Shown here one piece after another: positions 24,136 to 34,677 of a stretch of DNA of 64,000 nucleotides; the first letter of the stretch is position 1, and the number at the start of each line of letters is the position of its first letter. The DNA comes from Anastrepha obliqua (lineage: Eukaryota > Arthropoda > Insecta > Diptera > Tephritidae), in NCBI RefSeq assembly GCF_027943255.1, contig NC_072895.1, forward strand, positions 35,934,001-35,998,000. The letters are read 5' to 3'. Below the pieces are notes generated by a model that was given only the letters and a program-made list of their open reading frames with translations, was not told where the DNA came from and did not search any database. A program made the translations under genes and the position numbers.

Positions 24136-24539
24136 GCAGCCACTGCTTACGCTTAGCAACTTAACGTCTTGACCCTAAATTCTTGATGTTTTTCAATGGT
24201 TAATTTCAGTGAAATCGCCAATCGCGACAGCGAATTGAATGAAGCTGGCAATTCATGTTATGAAATATTTCAAGTCACATATTGCAAACATTTGTGAAGC
24301 AATGAGCGTCATTTTGCATGGTTGACAGCCACTTAGTATTTATTTATGGCGCTCACATTGGCAGCATCTTTGATAATTTTAGTTTTCCCGGCTGTTCCAT
24401 TCCCTTCTTTGCAAAACAGGACTCACCCAGAATCTTACTGTCCTTCTTCTCTCTACATCGTATAAATCATACAGCGTTTTTAAACTGATAATGCTTTCAA
24501 GAAATTACGATAACATAACACAGCAACGCCCAGATTTAA
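24136..24539. other. intergenic DNA, no gene seen
   Basis: Nothing recognised. Confidence 0.4.
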
Positions 24540-25095
24540 AATATTGCCTTCGCATTCAATCAAATTTGACAATTGTTATAAAATGAATAACTTCGCGCAT
24601 GTGAGACTATTCAAGTCCAAACTCCTGTCAAGAAACCAAAAACTATGTACGCATTATGCCCTCTTACGCCTAATCATGGCATACGATTGTGAAGTGTGGA
24701 CGATGAAGATAAATTACGTCAACCAAATAGCAATGTTCGAAAGGAAAATATAGAGAAAAATACATGATCCAATCAGACTGGAAGCCGGCACATATGTATG
24801 TATTAGAAACAACTCTGAACTTGAGCACCTCGTTCAAGAGCAAAAAATCATAAAATACATAAAAGCCCAACGATTACGTTGGATTGGACACTTAGAAGGA
24901 ATGCCAGAGCAAAGAGCGCCAAAACGAGCCTTCAAGAAACAATCGTATGGGAAGCGAACTAAGGGCAGCCCAAAGAAAACATGGGTAGATGCAGTTAACG
25001 ACGAACTCAGGAAAATTAAGGTGCAAAACTGATGGCGCTTAGTAGCGGTGGTGCATCCAACAACCGGTGGTCGAGTAGTTGAGCAAGGCTAGGTT
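24540..25095 (+). pseudogene. RTE-like LINE 3' fragment
   Basis: The reading frame (broken by stops near 24752 and 25030) shows KSKLLSRNQKL, IMAYDCEVWTMK, NQIAMFERKI and YIKAQRLRWIGHLEGMPEQRAPKR, then GSPKKTWVDAVNDELRK. This is the region downstream of reverse transcriptase in RTE-type ORFs (Y(G/D)CE.WT, FERKI, RLRWIGH and GRPKK.W blocks). The polymerase core is absent. The 3' boundary lies at AGGCTAGGTTAGGTT near 25085-25099, where the next LINE begins on the other strand. Confidence 0.65.
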
Positions 25096-25096
25096 A

Positions 25097-25580
25097 GGTT
25101 ATGGTGGTAGCCGGTCTGTACGACGAACTCACTTAGACCTGACAGGTCCATTGTGATGCGACTGTGCGACACGGGAACCTCATTTACTAAACTTCATAAA
25201 ACCATTCTGTGGTTTTAGTAAAGCGCACGATTGGTACAATCCCTACGCCGAATAGTTCCTTAAGAGTATTGAAAAAGAAAATCTGTTCTGATTCTAGCTA
25301 AGGTTGGACAATTGCAAAAGAAGTGCTCAACTATGAGGAAGAAATAGTTCCTCATCTCTAAAACTTTTAAAATATTCATGGGAGAAAACACCTAGTCTCA
25401 AAAAATGGCTGCTAAGTAGTCAATGATCGGTTATACAAGCCATAACCTTCGCGATATGTTCTCTTGAAAGCCTAAGCAGCTCTTTTGTCTTTTTGTTATT
25501 TATTTGCGACCACAGTAGTCCGGCTGTTACGCATGTTCCTTCATCTCTCCATGAGCTATTGGCCTCTGGGATAATGTCAT
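25097..25580 (-). pseudogene. I-type LINE 3' end (family X, copy 1)
   Basis: Minus-strand frames read ITDHWLLSSHFLRLGVFSHEYFKSF and then NTLKELFGVGIVPIVRF..EWFYEV with a stop, followed by a 3' untranslated segment whose plus-strand form is TTATGGTGGTAGCCGGTCTG..ACTTAGACCT. The same protein end and 3' UTR recur on the plus strand at 49125-49515, so this is one repeat family in inverse orientation. The Cys/His tail is degraded (CRSC has become FKSF). The copy is 5'-truncated and non-functional. Confidence 0.65.
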
Positions 25581-25619
25581 TTTTGATTATTAGTTGAGTT
25601 TGATTAGGTGTTGCGTAAA

Positions 25620-26693
25620 GAAAATTATCAAAAATAATAATTCGGCATTAGGTACTTCTACCTAATATCTGTTAACCAATTTTGTATTTTTTTTTACAAA
25701 AAACAAAAAAATAAATTTGAATAATAGGAATTTACTTTTGCTCGTCTGCTTGTATACTGCAACTAGTCTAGTTCACAGCTGTCAAATACGATTGACGAAC
25801 GTTGCCATTTGCAAACAGGACAAATCTTCTTATGGGGCGATTAATTTTGCGCCGCCTTATTATGATATTATGAGTTTTTTTCTATTATCCATTACTATAA
25901 TAGTTATTTTTTTTTAATTATTGTATTTCACGAATTTTTTTTAAATTTACTGCAGTTTCTGTTCTCAAATTTGGAAAAAAATGTATAGAATGAATTTGTT
26001 TGGTTTTAGTTGTCTAACTTAGAATTATTCTTTTATAAAAATGCATCAAAAATACCAACAGCTATTTTGTGACACACACCCGATGGTCGAGAGAGAGAGA
26101 GAGTTTCTGAACTAGTGAACAATTTTGTTTTTGTTAACATGAGATCGTAGCTATGCTTACCGGTCATTGCATGATCGTCACGCACGCGGAAAAGCTAAGT
26201 TTACCATTTAATCCCCATTGCAGAAACTGTGGCCACCTTTAAGGCCACTTCCTCTGTAAATTTCCAGGTTTGGCAGGTAGTCGTTTAAAGTCACTGGGTG
26301 CACCTTTCTTCGACAGCCTGGGACAGCTCTTCAACCTAAACCTCTGCCTGCCTGTAGATATCTGCCCATTGGAGGGCAAAATGGTATTAAATCGGTGCTT
26401 TAGTACTACTTGTGAAATGCCAAAGTAGTACTGCGACCATTTCACCTTCCTACCTACCATGAGTTATTTCTTTCTGATTTACAATATTATCTCTAGTTCC
26501 GAATAGAGATTTGAATTAAAGGTGGTCCTAAATGTGGTTATTTGAAATATGATATATTGAGCAGAGGCCTTGCGAAAGCTTGTGTTATTATGGCAATGCT
26601 TTAATTTTTCCGACGACTCTAATGACTTTTTCAAATATCTCAATATACATACTCATACATATAAACATACATATATTTGTATATTAAAATATA
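25620..26693. other. intergenic DNA with a MITE-like end
   Basis: GCGATTAATTTTGCGCCGCC at 25837-25856 matches the DD41D-type terminal repeat. The preceding block (TATACTGCAACTAGTCTAGTTCACAG.. at about 25751) recurs inverted at 42490-42540, indicating a related non-autonomous element whose left end I cannot place. A short (GA)n array lies at 26090-26104. No gene. Confidence 0.45.
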
Positions 26694-27612
26694 TAGGGTG
26701 ATCAGATTGCAGGTACTTTTCCCAATATGCTTTTTTTTTTTTGACAGATCAAGCGGGACTACTGTCAAACTAATACATATTTTATTTAGTATTCATTGAA
26801 ATTTCATCAAAGAAAGAACGTTTACAAATCCTACGATTGTATTACGAAAATCGACGGTCTGTGAAAAGAGTTCATCGCGCGCTCTAGCCAACTTATGGTG
26901 TTCAGCGATGAGGCCCCTTTTTGGTCTAACGTCTACGTCAATAAGCATAATTGCCATATTTGGACTGAAGAGCAAGCCATTCAGGAGCAGCCATGACATC
27001 CATTGATAACAACCGCTTTGTGCGGTCTATGGGCTGGAGGAATCATCGGTTCGCATTTCTTCAAAGATGAGGCTGGCGTCAATATAATAGTGAATGCCGA
27101 AAGCTATCGCGCCATGATAAACGACTTTTTGATGCCGGAGATTAAAGCCCGTCATGCCCACAAAATTTGGTTCCATTGGCTCCAACAAGACGGCGGACAG
27201 CGCTGCTGCCATACAGCCATACAGACCGTGAAACAATGGATTTACTGCGTCGTCGTTTCGGTATGCAATTTATCTCTCGTATCGAACCATTGGACTGGCC
27301 GACTGGCCACCAAGATCTTGGACTTTTATTTGTGGGGGTAGATAAAGTCTAAATGCTTTGTAGATAAACCAGCTTCGATTGAGGCATTTGCAAGTCAACA
27401 TTACTAAGGTTATTCACGAGATACTAACCGAAGTCCACCAGCGAGTCATTCATTACAGTGCAGTTGCGGCTAACATTTGAAAGGGATTATCTTTAAAAAA
27501 TAAATGGCACGAATGGGTCTGCACAAAAACAATAAATGTTGTCCAATCAATTTGAACTTTCGTTGTTTTATTTCAATTTAAAATCCGATACCTCTAAGTT
27601 GATCATCCTTTA
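26694..27612 (+). mobile_element. second DD41D-type element, fossil
   Basis: Plus-strand remnants of a transposase are readable: VFSDEAPFWSNVYVNKHNCHIW (first catalytic Asp, about 26898-26965); then ALCGLWAGGIIGSHFFKDEAG and NAESYRAMINDFLMPEI (27010-27150); WLQQDGGQRCCHTA (second Asp, near 27190); and decayed DFYLWG near 27330. Several frameshifts separate these blocks, and the HTH half is largely missing. Weak inverted ends GGGTGATCA (26696) and TGATCATCC (27600) next to TA give approximate borders. It is a different subfamily from the 12.5-kb copy, as shown by the LWAGGIIG wording. Confidence 0.7.
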
Positions 27613-27884
27613 TACATGGCGCATCCATTTTTGGGTACTTGGCCGAGCGCTTTCTCCAATTGCATTTCGATGTTGTTCTACATTTGGAGGGATCTACAGT
27701 TTTAAGCCGACTCCGAACGGCAAATGGATTTTTATTAGGAGCTTTTTCATGGCAGAAATATACTCGAAGAAAAAACTTTTGAAACCTAGAATAAACTTTT
27801 GATGTTTCATACCCACAGTGAGTTTCGAACCAAATCCCTAATGAATGGTAGTCATGCACAAACCCATTTGGTTACGTTGGCCAC
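27613..27884 (-). mobile_element. tRNA-derived SINE, diverged copy
   Basis: Minus orientation. The tRNA-like head is at 27820-27884 (box B region GGTTCGAAACTC, head ACCATTCATTAGGG). The body includes GGCCGAGCGC, GGAGGGATCTACAGTTTTA, CCGACTCCGAACGGCA and GGAGCTTTTTCATGGCAGAA on the plus strand. It directly abuts the DD41D fossil at 27612. No clear target duplication remains. Confidence 0.75.
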
Positions 27885-28124
27885 TGCATATAACTTAAGA
27901 GAAAAGTTCCAGTTTGAATTAGTTGAAGTAGAAGAGATACGTAAGTCTTTGAGGAATCGCCATGCCTCCTTCGTGAGATTCCCTTGACGAACAAAGTAAA
28001 CCAAGCGACATTTCAGTAGCACGAACCAGCAAGTGTTCATTATTTGTTTAATTCCTTAACGCCAATGCACACAAAAATGTAATATGCAGTATAAGACCCA
28101 TGAGGAATAATGTAAAGTAGAAGA

Positions 28125-28380
28125 TTTGGTGTGCGTCTTGATGTTGTTCCACAAATGGACGGACCTACAGTTTTAAGCCGATTCCGAACGGCAGATATTT
28201 TTATGAGGAACTTTTTATGGCAGAAATACACTCGGAGATTCGCCCTTGCCTGCCGAGGGGCGACCGCTGTTAGAAAAATATTTTTCTTAATTTGGTGTTT
28301 CACCGAGATTCGAACCTACGTTCTCTCTGTGAATTCCAAATGTTAGTCACGCACCAACCCATTCAGCTACGGCGGCCGCC
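28125..28380 (-). mobile_element. tRNA-derived SINE with good A and B boxes
   Basis: Read on the minus strand, box A is TAGCTGAATGGG (28358-28369), fitting TRGYNNANNGG, and box B is GGTTCGAATCT (28306-28316), about 50 bases downstream. The body contains CCCTCGGCAGGCAAGGGCGA and the CGGAATCGG/AAACTGTAGGTCCGTCC blocks. The 3' quarter is shortened: the GAGCTCGGCC part seen in other copies is missing. Confidence 0.85.
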
Positions 28381-28730
28381 TTTATTATGTTGTTTAATTT
28401 TTGCTTGAAAAAAATTAGATTTGTGATTTAACACTTTAAATAAAAAACATATTTATACCTATATTTTTATAATTTTTTTTTTTTTTTGTTCCATCATATT
28501 AAACCTTCTGCCTCTTCCAACTTTCAATAAAGTTCGCACACGCAATTTAATATGAAACGGTACTTTTTCACTAAAACCAGATTTTGCGAATTACCCACAA
28601 AAAAAGCAGCATCTCATCTGCGGCTTTTGCGGTAAAGCGCAAAGGAAAAGCGAACAAAACAAGATTGTGTAAAAATGCCTCTTTAATATTAAGCGCATTG
28701 AAGGCGATTTAAGTTTACTTGGTTGCATAC
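28381..28730. other. putative intron of the signal-peptide gene; no exon seen
   Basis: If the minus-strand donor at 28730-28729 is used, this is the start of an intron. It contains poly(T)/poly(A) tracts (28466-28487). No downstream exon was identified here. Confidence 0.35.
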
Positions 28731-28841
28731 CTTTAGCTTGTGCCAATCCACATGATGATATCACGACTCCAATCAAGCAAAATATACTTGAAGCTCTCCA
28801 CACTCTATTGCTGACCATTTTAAGGTTGGAGTATACAAACG
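28731..28841 (-). CDS. signal-peptide exon of an unidentified secreted protein (partial)
   Basis: The minus-strand exon begins after a good acceptor (CGTTTACAG, ending 28842). The ATG is at 28818-28816. It encodes 29 residues plus one base: MVSNRVWRASS, then the hydrophobic stretch IFCLIGVVISSCGLA, then AQAK. That is a classical signal peptide with a likely cleavage after AQA. The exon ends at 28731 with donor AAAG|GTATGC. A phase-1 intron right after the signal peptide is common in secreted fly proteins. Only this exon is visible: the mature protein must lie on the minus strand at lower coordinates, possibly outside the window, and a noncoding first exon probably lies upstream between 28.9 and 30 kb. 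The open frame running on past the donor (to 28591) loses sense and is probably intronic. I do not recognise the family. A chance signal-like ORF remains possible. Confidence 0.5.
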
Positions 28842-30039
28842 CTGTAAACGCAAAATCGGATAAATTCGTGTTAAAAATGGTTAAAGCCCAATATATTGCA
28901 AAAAACCGACTATTCTGTCGGAATATCTACAGCTGTAGTTACGAAAATTTAGACTTATAATCTATGGAAGAGTCATGCACAAATTTATTTACGCGAAATT
29001 TTGTTTTCATTGGGAAGCGAGCATTACGAACATTCACACGGTTTCCACAATTACTTTTTACTGCACTGTGTTTTGGAGCCTTGAAATAGGTAGTCACATG
29101 TATTTATATATATTTCTGTATCGCTCATTTTTTGTTTGCTTGAGTAGAAATCCTTGTAACTTGAAAAACACGAATACAAATATTTACCCAAAAGCACTAA
29201 AAACAATTTTTATTTTTATTTTTTTTTTTAATAATCCAGCTTTAAACTTTAATTGACGGTGAGCAATGCATAAATTGTAGAAAACCAAACAAAGAGTATT
29301 ACAAAACACTGGACGAACATTTGGTATTTTACTACGAATATTTAAGCCTCAACTAAAATGTATGCGAATATGAAACGCACTCGAGGCAAACAAAGCGGTT
29401 CACATAAGCAGGCAGCAGGGGATCAATTACACACCTAAAACCACGACGATTGCGATGAGCAAACACACATGCGAACGCTTAAGTGGATAGCGAATAGAAA
29501 TACCAAATAAAAATAAAAACTAATGCCAACACACGCGCGCTCTAAAGGCTTTAAGAAATGCGTCCGATCGGCTCTCTGGCTTAATACAAACTGAATGTTG
29601 CGCGCCATGAGCAGCTCTGATTGTCGTGGATGTGTGGCTCTCGCTGGCCGAAGCCGAAGCCGCAGCCAGAGCCGGAGCCGGAGCCGGAGCTGCTGCCCGA
29701 GCCGCACACCAAGTCCGTCAAGTCCAACTACCAACTCTATCTGGTCTGACCAACAAATCGCAAACAAGCTAGCATCTGTACATACACATACATTACCGCG
29801 TGTGTGTGCTTACATACATACATACACATGCTTATACATATTTACTTATGTGTCTAACAAACAAAAGTACCCTGTAGGGAAAGCTATGCGATAGGATAAG
29901 CTTCTATTTTAAATGTGAGACTTAATGAATTTAAAAAAAAAAAAAACAAAGTTTGTACTTTATATTTTGTAGGAAAATTCACAAATGCAGCAATACTCTA
30001 ATTCACTCTGACACAGCACTGAGCTGACGCAACAGACGA
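28842..30039. other. putative upstream intron or promoter region of the signal-peptide gene
   Basis: No repeat or coding exon is recognised. It contains a GC-rich short tandem array (29649-29697). A CATACA run is at about 29780-29835. On the minus strand TTATATAAAG at 30051-30060 is followed ~35 bases later by CTCAGTG, a weak TATA/Inr-like pair, but the TATA part lies in the M1 repeat. The open frames at 29435-29767 and 29595-29894 are both generated by the GC-rich array. Confidence 0.3.
29649..29697. repeat. GC-rich hexamer-type tandem array
   Basis: Repeated CCGAAG/CCGCAG/CCGGAG units in otherwise AT-rich DNA. It translates as Arg-Ser repeats on one strand and Arg-Leu repeats on the other, so it creates spurious frames both ways. 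Confidence 0.75.
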
Positions 30040-30312
30040 GCTTGAAATGGCTTTATATAATATATGGAGAAAATTGGCAACACTGTCTAGGCAAAAAATT
30101 ATAAATCGTATTTTTAGTAACTTCAAATTTGCGCTCCATTGAACTAAATTTGTTAAGCTGCTTACCAAATAATTTTCTAGAAATTCTAATTAAAAACTTT
30201 CAGCAGTTTGTGGAGTTTTTGTACATTTTGTATAAAGTTTAAAATTTTCATCTTGATGTTTTCCTTAAATGGGGAGACCTACAATTTTAAGCAGCCTCCG
30301 AACGACAGGAGG
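30040..30312. repeat. M1 repeat copy joined to a SINE fragment
   Basis: CTTGAAATGGCT at 30041 and GTAACTTCAAATTTGCGCTC near 30116 are the M1 arms, with TTGGCAACACTGTCTAGGCA between them. The sequence from about 30140 to 30310 is repeated in inverse orientation at about 32520-32690. The last 60 bases (30253-30312) are SINE body in minus orientation (GGGGAGACCTACAATTTTAA, CCTCCGAACG). Confidence 0.6.
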
Positions 30313-30974
30313 ACAAGACGTAAGGACCGACTCTTATGAGAATCTTTGCCAAAAATGTTTCCATCATTTGGTACCTATTTCATGCAGGGCGTACTTTTAT
30401 AAAAAATAATTAATATTTCAAAATAAATAAAAAAATCGCACTCGTCAAAATGCTGAGTTGCTATACAAGAATGATGATTATGTATATGAAGATTAAGAGC
30501 GCTGAAATTGTGAATTTAAAAACTAATTTTTTAGTTGATATTGTTCCAACTACTTTTTTTCATTTTCTTATGCATTCGATTAAATTAGGCATGGAATAGA
30601 ATTTGCGGCAATTGAACGGCTGGTGAACCACTTTTGCATAACATCTTCGCCTAAATGGAGCTCAATTTCATAGAGAACGCGATTTTTATCAGTCTTCAGC
30701 CTGGCAATCAGACGCGGAAAATAGTCGAGCGGCATTAAATCACACGATTTCATTACCCAGTGTGTGTCAGCGCCGCACCAAGACAAAGCACTCGACTTCA
30801 CTTCCAATAAATTCAATATTTCACGTGCAACCCAGCAAATGGCGCCATCCACATGTTTGTGATATCCATACCATGCATCTCGACCCACAAAAATTGGTTA
30901 TCATTGTCCGATATCGATCGTCATTGATAGTGAGAGTAGCTCCTTGCTCATCTTCGAAGAAATAAAGGCCGATA

Positions 30975-31205
30975 ATATCGTCTTGCCAGTGGTTGAGGCT
31001 CTGAAAGTATTCGATGCGGTACCAACTGGTCGTAGCAGAGGAAGAGGAAGGTCTCCTCTGTGTTGGAAAGAGCAGCTGGAGAAGGACTTATGGTGACTTA
31101 GTGTGTCAAACTGGCGTCGATTAGCACGAAAAAGAAATGACTGGCGCACTTTGTTAAACCCGGCCGAAATCGCGTAAGCGGTTATCGCGTATAGAACCAA
31201 ACCAA
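30975..31205 (+). pseudogene. RTE-like LINE 3' end, second copy of the 36.3-kb family
   Basis: The translation reads ALKVFDAVPTGRSRGRGRSPLCW, then KEQLEKDLW, a stop, then VSNWRRLARKRNDWRTLLNPAEIA. This matches the C-terminus of the element at 36310-37208 (ALKVFDAVPAGGSRGRGRPPLRW). The reverse transcriptase is absent. The adjacent sequence from 30580 to 30970 is not recognised. Confidence 0.7.
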
Positions 31206-32339
31206 ACAGTGATTTTTTCAAAGGCAGCTGATGAAACTCTCGTGGAATTTTAAGGAAATTTGCTTTCAGACGAAGCTACTTAACTAGAAATGGTCAAGTC
31301 GCTGGAAATGTTCAGTTCCGCTTAAACTTAGAAACTTCTTCGCTTGTTTCGTTACACTTTAATTCGACGATATCTAAAAGTGTCTGGTCCTAGTCACTCG
31401 GCCGCAGTGTTATTTATTTCCTGCAGGCTTTACAGTTGTTTGCGATTACGAACGCTTACAACCGAAAGTATACAACAAGTATTATAGTACAAGTAGTTGC
31501 TAGTCCGGCCAAGAGCTGGCAGTAAGTGCAATTTTTTATATTTTTATTATCTTTTGCTGTAACTTTAATTAATGTTACTTTGTGGTGAATTCTCCAAGTT
31601 CACCTGAGCGTTGTGTGTCTGTAGCTAGACTATTTAAGCCAAGCCAAGAGAGGATTACTCGCTGAAGCATGTGTATGTTCGATAGCCTGATAAGCCGCAG
31701 TTCATCTAAAACACGCAAACTGAATACCTCCCGCCGCCCTGTGCCAATGAGTCAACTTCACATGGCAGTTGTAGTTGAAAATAGAAAATTTGTATGTTTG
31801 CATGCTCAGACATATTCTATTATATATGCATGTGTATGTATGTATATCTTCAATATATTGAATAGGCATAGATCTGGAGAGTCTTGTTTGACGCATCTCA
31901 AATGATCTATGAAAAATATTGGCTTAGCAAAAATGTGTGGTGTAATTTCGCTCTTTAATAGTACTAACGAGCTCACTTGCATTCCGTTAATGTGCATAGA
32001 TGAGTAAAAAATTGTAAACGTTGATGAATAAAAATGGAGTAGAAGAACTTAAGAACCTATTATGTTATTTATTTAATTTAATAAATATAAGCTAAGCTAC
32101 TGTATATTCTGAAGCAAATGATATAGCCGATGAAACCTAACTGTTCAAAACTTGTACAATTTCAGATTGGACTAGAAAGTATTTCACAAAAGGGAAATAT
32201 GGAAATCTTCCTAATATGGGGATCCTCCTAGAAAATGCTGAATTGCTTCAATTTCATTTAAGTTACAGATGTAGCAGTTTTTCTTATAGAGCCCATTTAG
32301 CAGAATGCACCCACGCCTAGCTTTAAAAATCAACGAAAA
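31206..32339. other. intergenic DNA; possible 5' untranslated exon
   Basis: No coding gene is seen. At 31394-31399 TCACTC is an initiator-like motif 25 bases after TATCTAAAAG (31371), and a canonical donor GTAAGT is at 31522-31527. Together they would fit a ~125-base noncoding first exon on the plus strand, but no downstream exon is recognised. GTATG microsatellite lies at about 31830-31850. Confidence 0.25.
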
Positions 32340-32580
32340 TCAATCTTCCAGTGTATTTCTGCCATGAAGAGGCTGCTCATAAAAAACAATCTGTCATTTA
32401 TTTCGAGTCTAAAGCACAATTACCGTTTTTAAAAGAGTTTAGAGATTTATAAAATCCATTTTTTGAAACCAAAAAGTCAAGCGGAATAGTTAGAACTCGG
32501 GATCTCATTGAACTCTCAGAGGCTGCTCAAAACTGTAAGTCCCCCCATTCATGAAAAATATCAAGATGCAATTTTCAAAC
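32340..32580 (+). repeat. two SINE fragments
   Basis: Plus-orientation blocks of the SINE body: TTCCAGTGTATTTCTGCCAT and CTGCTCATAAAAAACA at 32343-32395, then CTCAAAACTGTAAGTCC near 32526-32545. The gap between them is non-SINE sequence, so the copy was disrupted. Confidence 0.55.
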
Positions 32581-33030
32581 TTTATACAAAAATTACAAAA
32601 ACTCCACAAACTTCATCAGTTTTTAATTAGAATTTCTACAAAAATATATTATTTGATATACAATTTTTGTGCAGTGAAAATTTGAAGTTGCTGAAAAATC
32701 TCATTGATTTTTTATAATTTTTTCGTAAACGATGTTGCCAATTTCCTATATATAACGAATACGAAATTTATTTCTATGTGGAGGAATTGCGCAAGACCAT
32801 CAGGCAAAAAATTATTAAATATCAATGAAAATTTTGAGCCACTCAAACTTGGACTTATTGTATAAAAATTTAATGGGCTGTGAAAGTTGAGTACACAACC
32901 TTTTTTTAGAAGCTCTGATTAAAAAATTTTAAATTTTAATGAAAATTTGTCGAATTCTTATAAATATCGTATAAAGCTTTTAAACTGGATTAATATGGCC
33001 TTTGTTATAGAATGAACTATGTTTTTATAA
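32575..33030. repeat. palindromic repeat M1 copy
   Basis: The inverted arms are TTGAAGTTGCTGAAAAATCT (32682), followed by CATTGATTTTTTATAATTTTTT, and the complement of AAAAAATTATTAAATATCAATG (about 32803) with GAGCCACTCAAACTTGG (32846-32862). The right flank has GAACTATGTTTTTATAAAAA (33012), the inverse of the block at 19636. It is a large imperfect hairpin with no coding content. Confidence 0.6.
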
Positions 33031-33358
33031 AAACAATAAAGGGAAGGAAAAAAAGAGTCAAAATTTGTCAAACTGCGAGGGCTGTCAGATCATTTTCTCC
33101 TTCAAGGCTAAGGATACAAAACTTATATAGGTATAAATGGGACGCAGTAGTTTTGTTTTCTACTCCTATAATAAGTAATCTATTAAATCGAAATAATTTT
33201 AATTCTGAAATTGATCATATTTCAGATAAATGAAATTTGGAAGTTGCTTCATTAAAGGGTCCCGATGGTCTACAGCTCGTAAATTTAGGGTATTTTCAGT
33301 ATTTTTTTTTTTACAATAAAAAAATGAAAAAACGAAAATTTAGCTTAACTTATACATA

Positions 33359-33801
33359 TGAGGGCAGTTCAATAAGTACCCGTATTTGATGACAGAGGGC
33401 GTTCCTGAGGGTAGTTGGCTTAGCATCGTATGCTGACATTTATCAAACGACGGCAAAACAAATTACAGACTGATTGATAGGTTGGTTTGGATTTGGCTAA
33501 GATGAAAAAAGGACAGTATCGTTCGGTAATTCGCTTTTAGTTTTTGGATGGGAGAAAATACGAGAAGATAAAAGCAAAGTTGGATGCTGTCTATGGGGAC
33601 GCTTCGCCATCTATGACCACAGTTAGATATTGATTCAACGAATTTAAACGTGGGCGAACATCCGTTTAGATTAAAAAAATGGCCGGAGCGTTGGGAGAAG
33701 TGTATCTTTCTAAAAGGGGACTATGTTGAAAAATAAAAATAAAAAGATTGGAAAAAATGGGGTCTTCATTCCAAACAAGAATACTTATTGAACCCCTCTC
33801 G
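33359..33801 (+). mobile_element. internally deleted mariner (~443 bp)
   Basis: The terminal inverted repeats are GGCAGTTCAATAAGTACCCG at the left and the complement of ATACTTATTGAACCCCTC at the right, with TA at both outer borders. The interior encodes the start of a transposase, with FLDGRKYEKIKAKLDAVYGD, then ASPSMTTVRY, a stop, and FNEFKRGRTSV. It then jumps directly to the last residues ERWEKCIFLKGDYVEK before the stop. The whole catalytic domain has been deleted while both ends are kept. Known: such deletion derivatives can be mobilised by an active relative. Dead as a gene. Confidence 0.8.
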
Positions 33802-34677
33802 TAATTGGGTACAATGAGCATAGCTAGCTTTCTTCTAATCTCCTATGACGTAAACTGCGCTGAATTTATCAATCTACGTAAAACCAAATACAGTAACAAT
33901 TACGTAAGACCCGATTATATAGCCAATTATATATACATACGTATAATGAGCTCAATTCTAAATGCTGGACAACTTTTGATAATCTTACTACTCAAAATCA
34001 TTTTTTTTAGTAAAAAAGTTATGCAAAAACAAAATTGGATGATTAATTTTGCACCCTGTGCATGTATTAAAGCAAAGAGGTAAGTCGATGTTCAGCTAGT
34101 ATAAGATATAACAGCTGCGTAGCTTACACTCGATAATCTACATATTTATATACCGCAAACAGTTTAAAATCAACAGCGGCACTGAAGAAACATTTCATCA
34201 TCACCAATTACGGCGAAAGGCTTTCGATTCACTCCAAGTGCAAATACGTACCATATAACGCAACACTGGCCACCAGTAAGTCACTAGCCTCCGTTTATGA
34301 TTGTTAGAGCTCATTGTGCTCACATTCAACGGTACATCACGTGCAGCACGTTTGCTAAATATGTAAATTTCAGGCATAGGTACATACAAGTACATAACAA
34401 CAACTACGCAAAAAACATTCAATACATTTGTTTTTAATTTATAATTAGGGGATATTTTAAATTATCGCATTTTATATTATTGACAATGAGGGCATTATGT
34501 AGTACCCATTGAAATGATGATTGTGAGAAGTGCACAGAAAATTAATTTTCGAGCAACTATTTGATTTCAGCATAAGTTTATTGATTTACTCAACCTCAAC
34601 CCAAAACTGATTTTTTTTAACTCTCGAGTAAAATACCGTAGTTCATAGCTAAGTGCACCTACTGTCAACGACTCATC
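33802..34677. other. intergenic DNA with a MITE-like end
   Basis: GATTAATTTTGCACCCTGTG at 34040-34059 resembles the DD41D-type right terminus. No partner end was located. The ORF 33805-34083 is not recognised as a family. Confidence 0.35.

Noticed and set aside
29435..29894. Arg/Ser and Arg/Leu repeat ORFs, SR-protein-like
   Set aside because: Both strands are open because of one short GC-rich tandem array; no flanking domain supports a protein.
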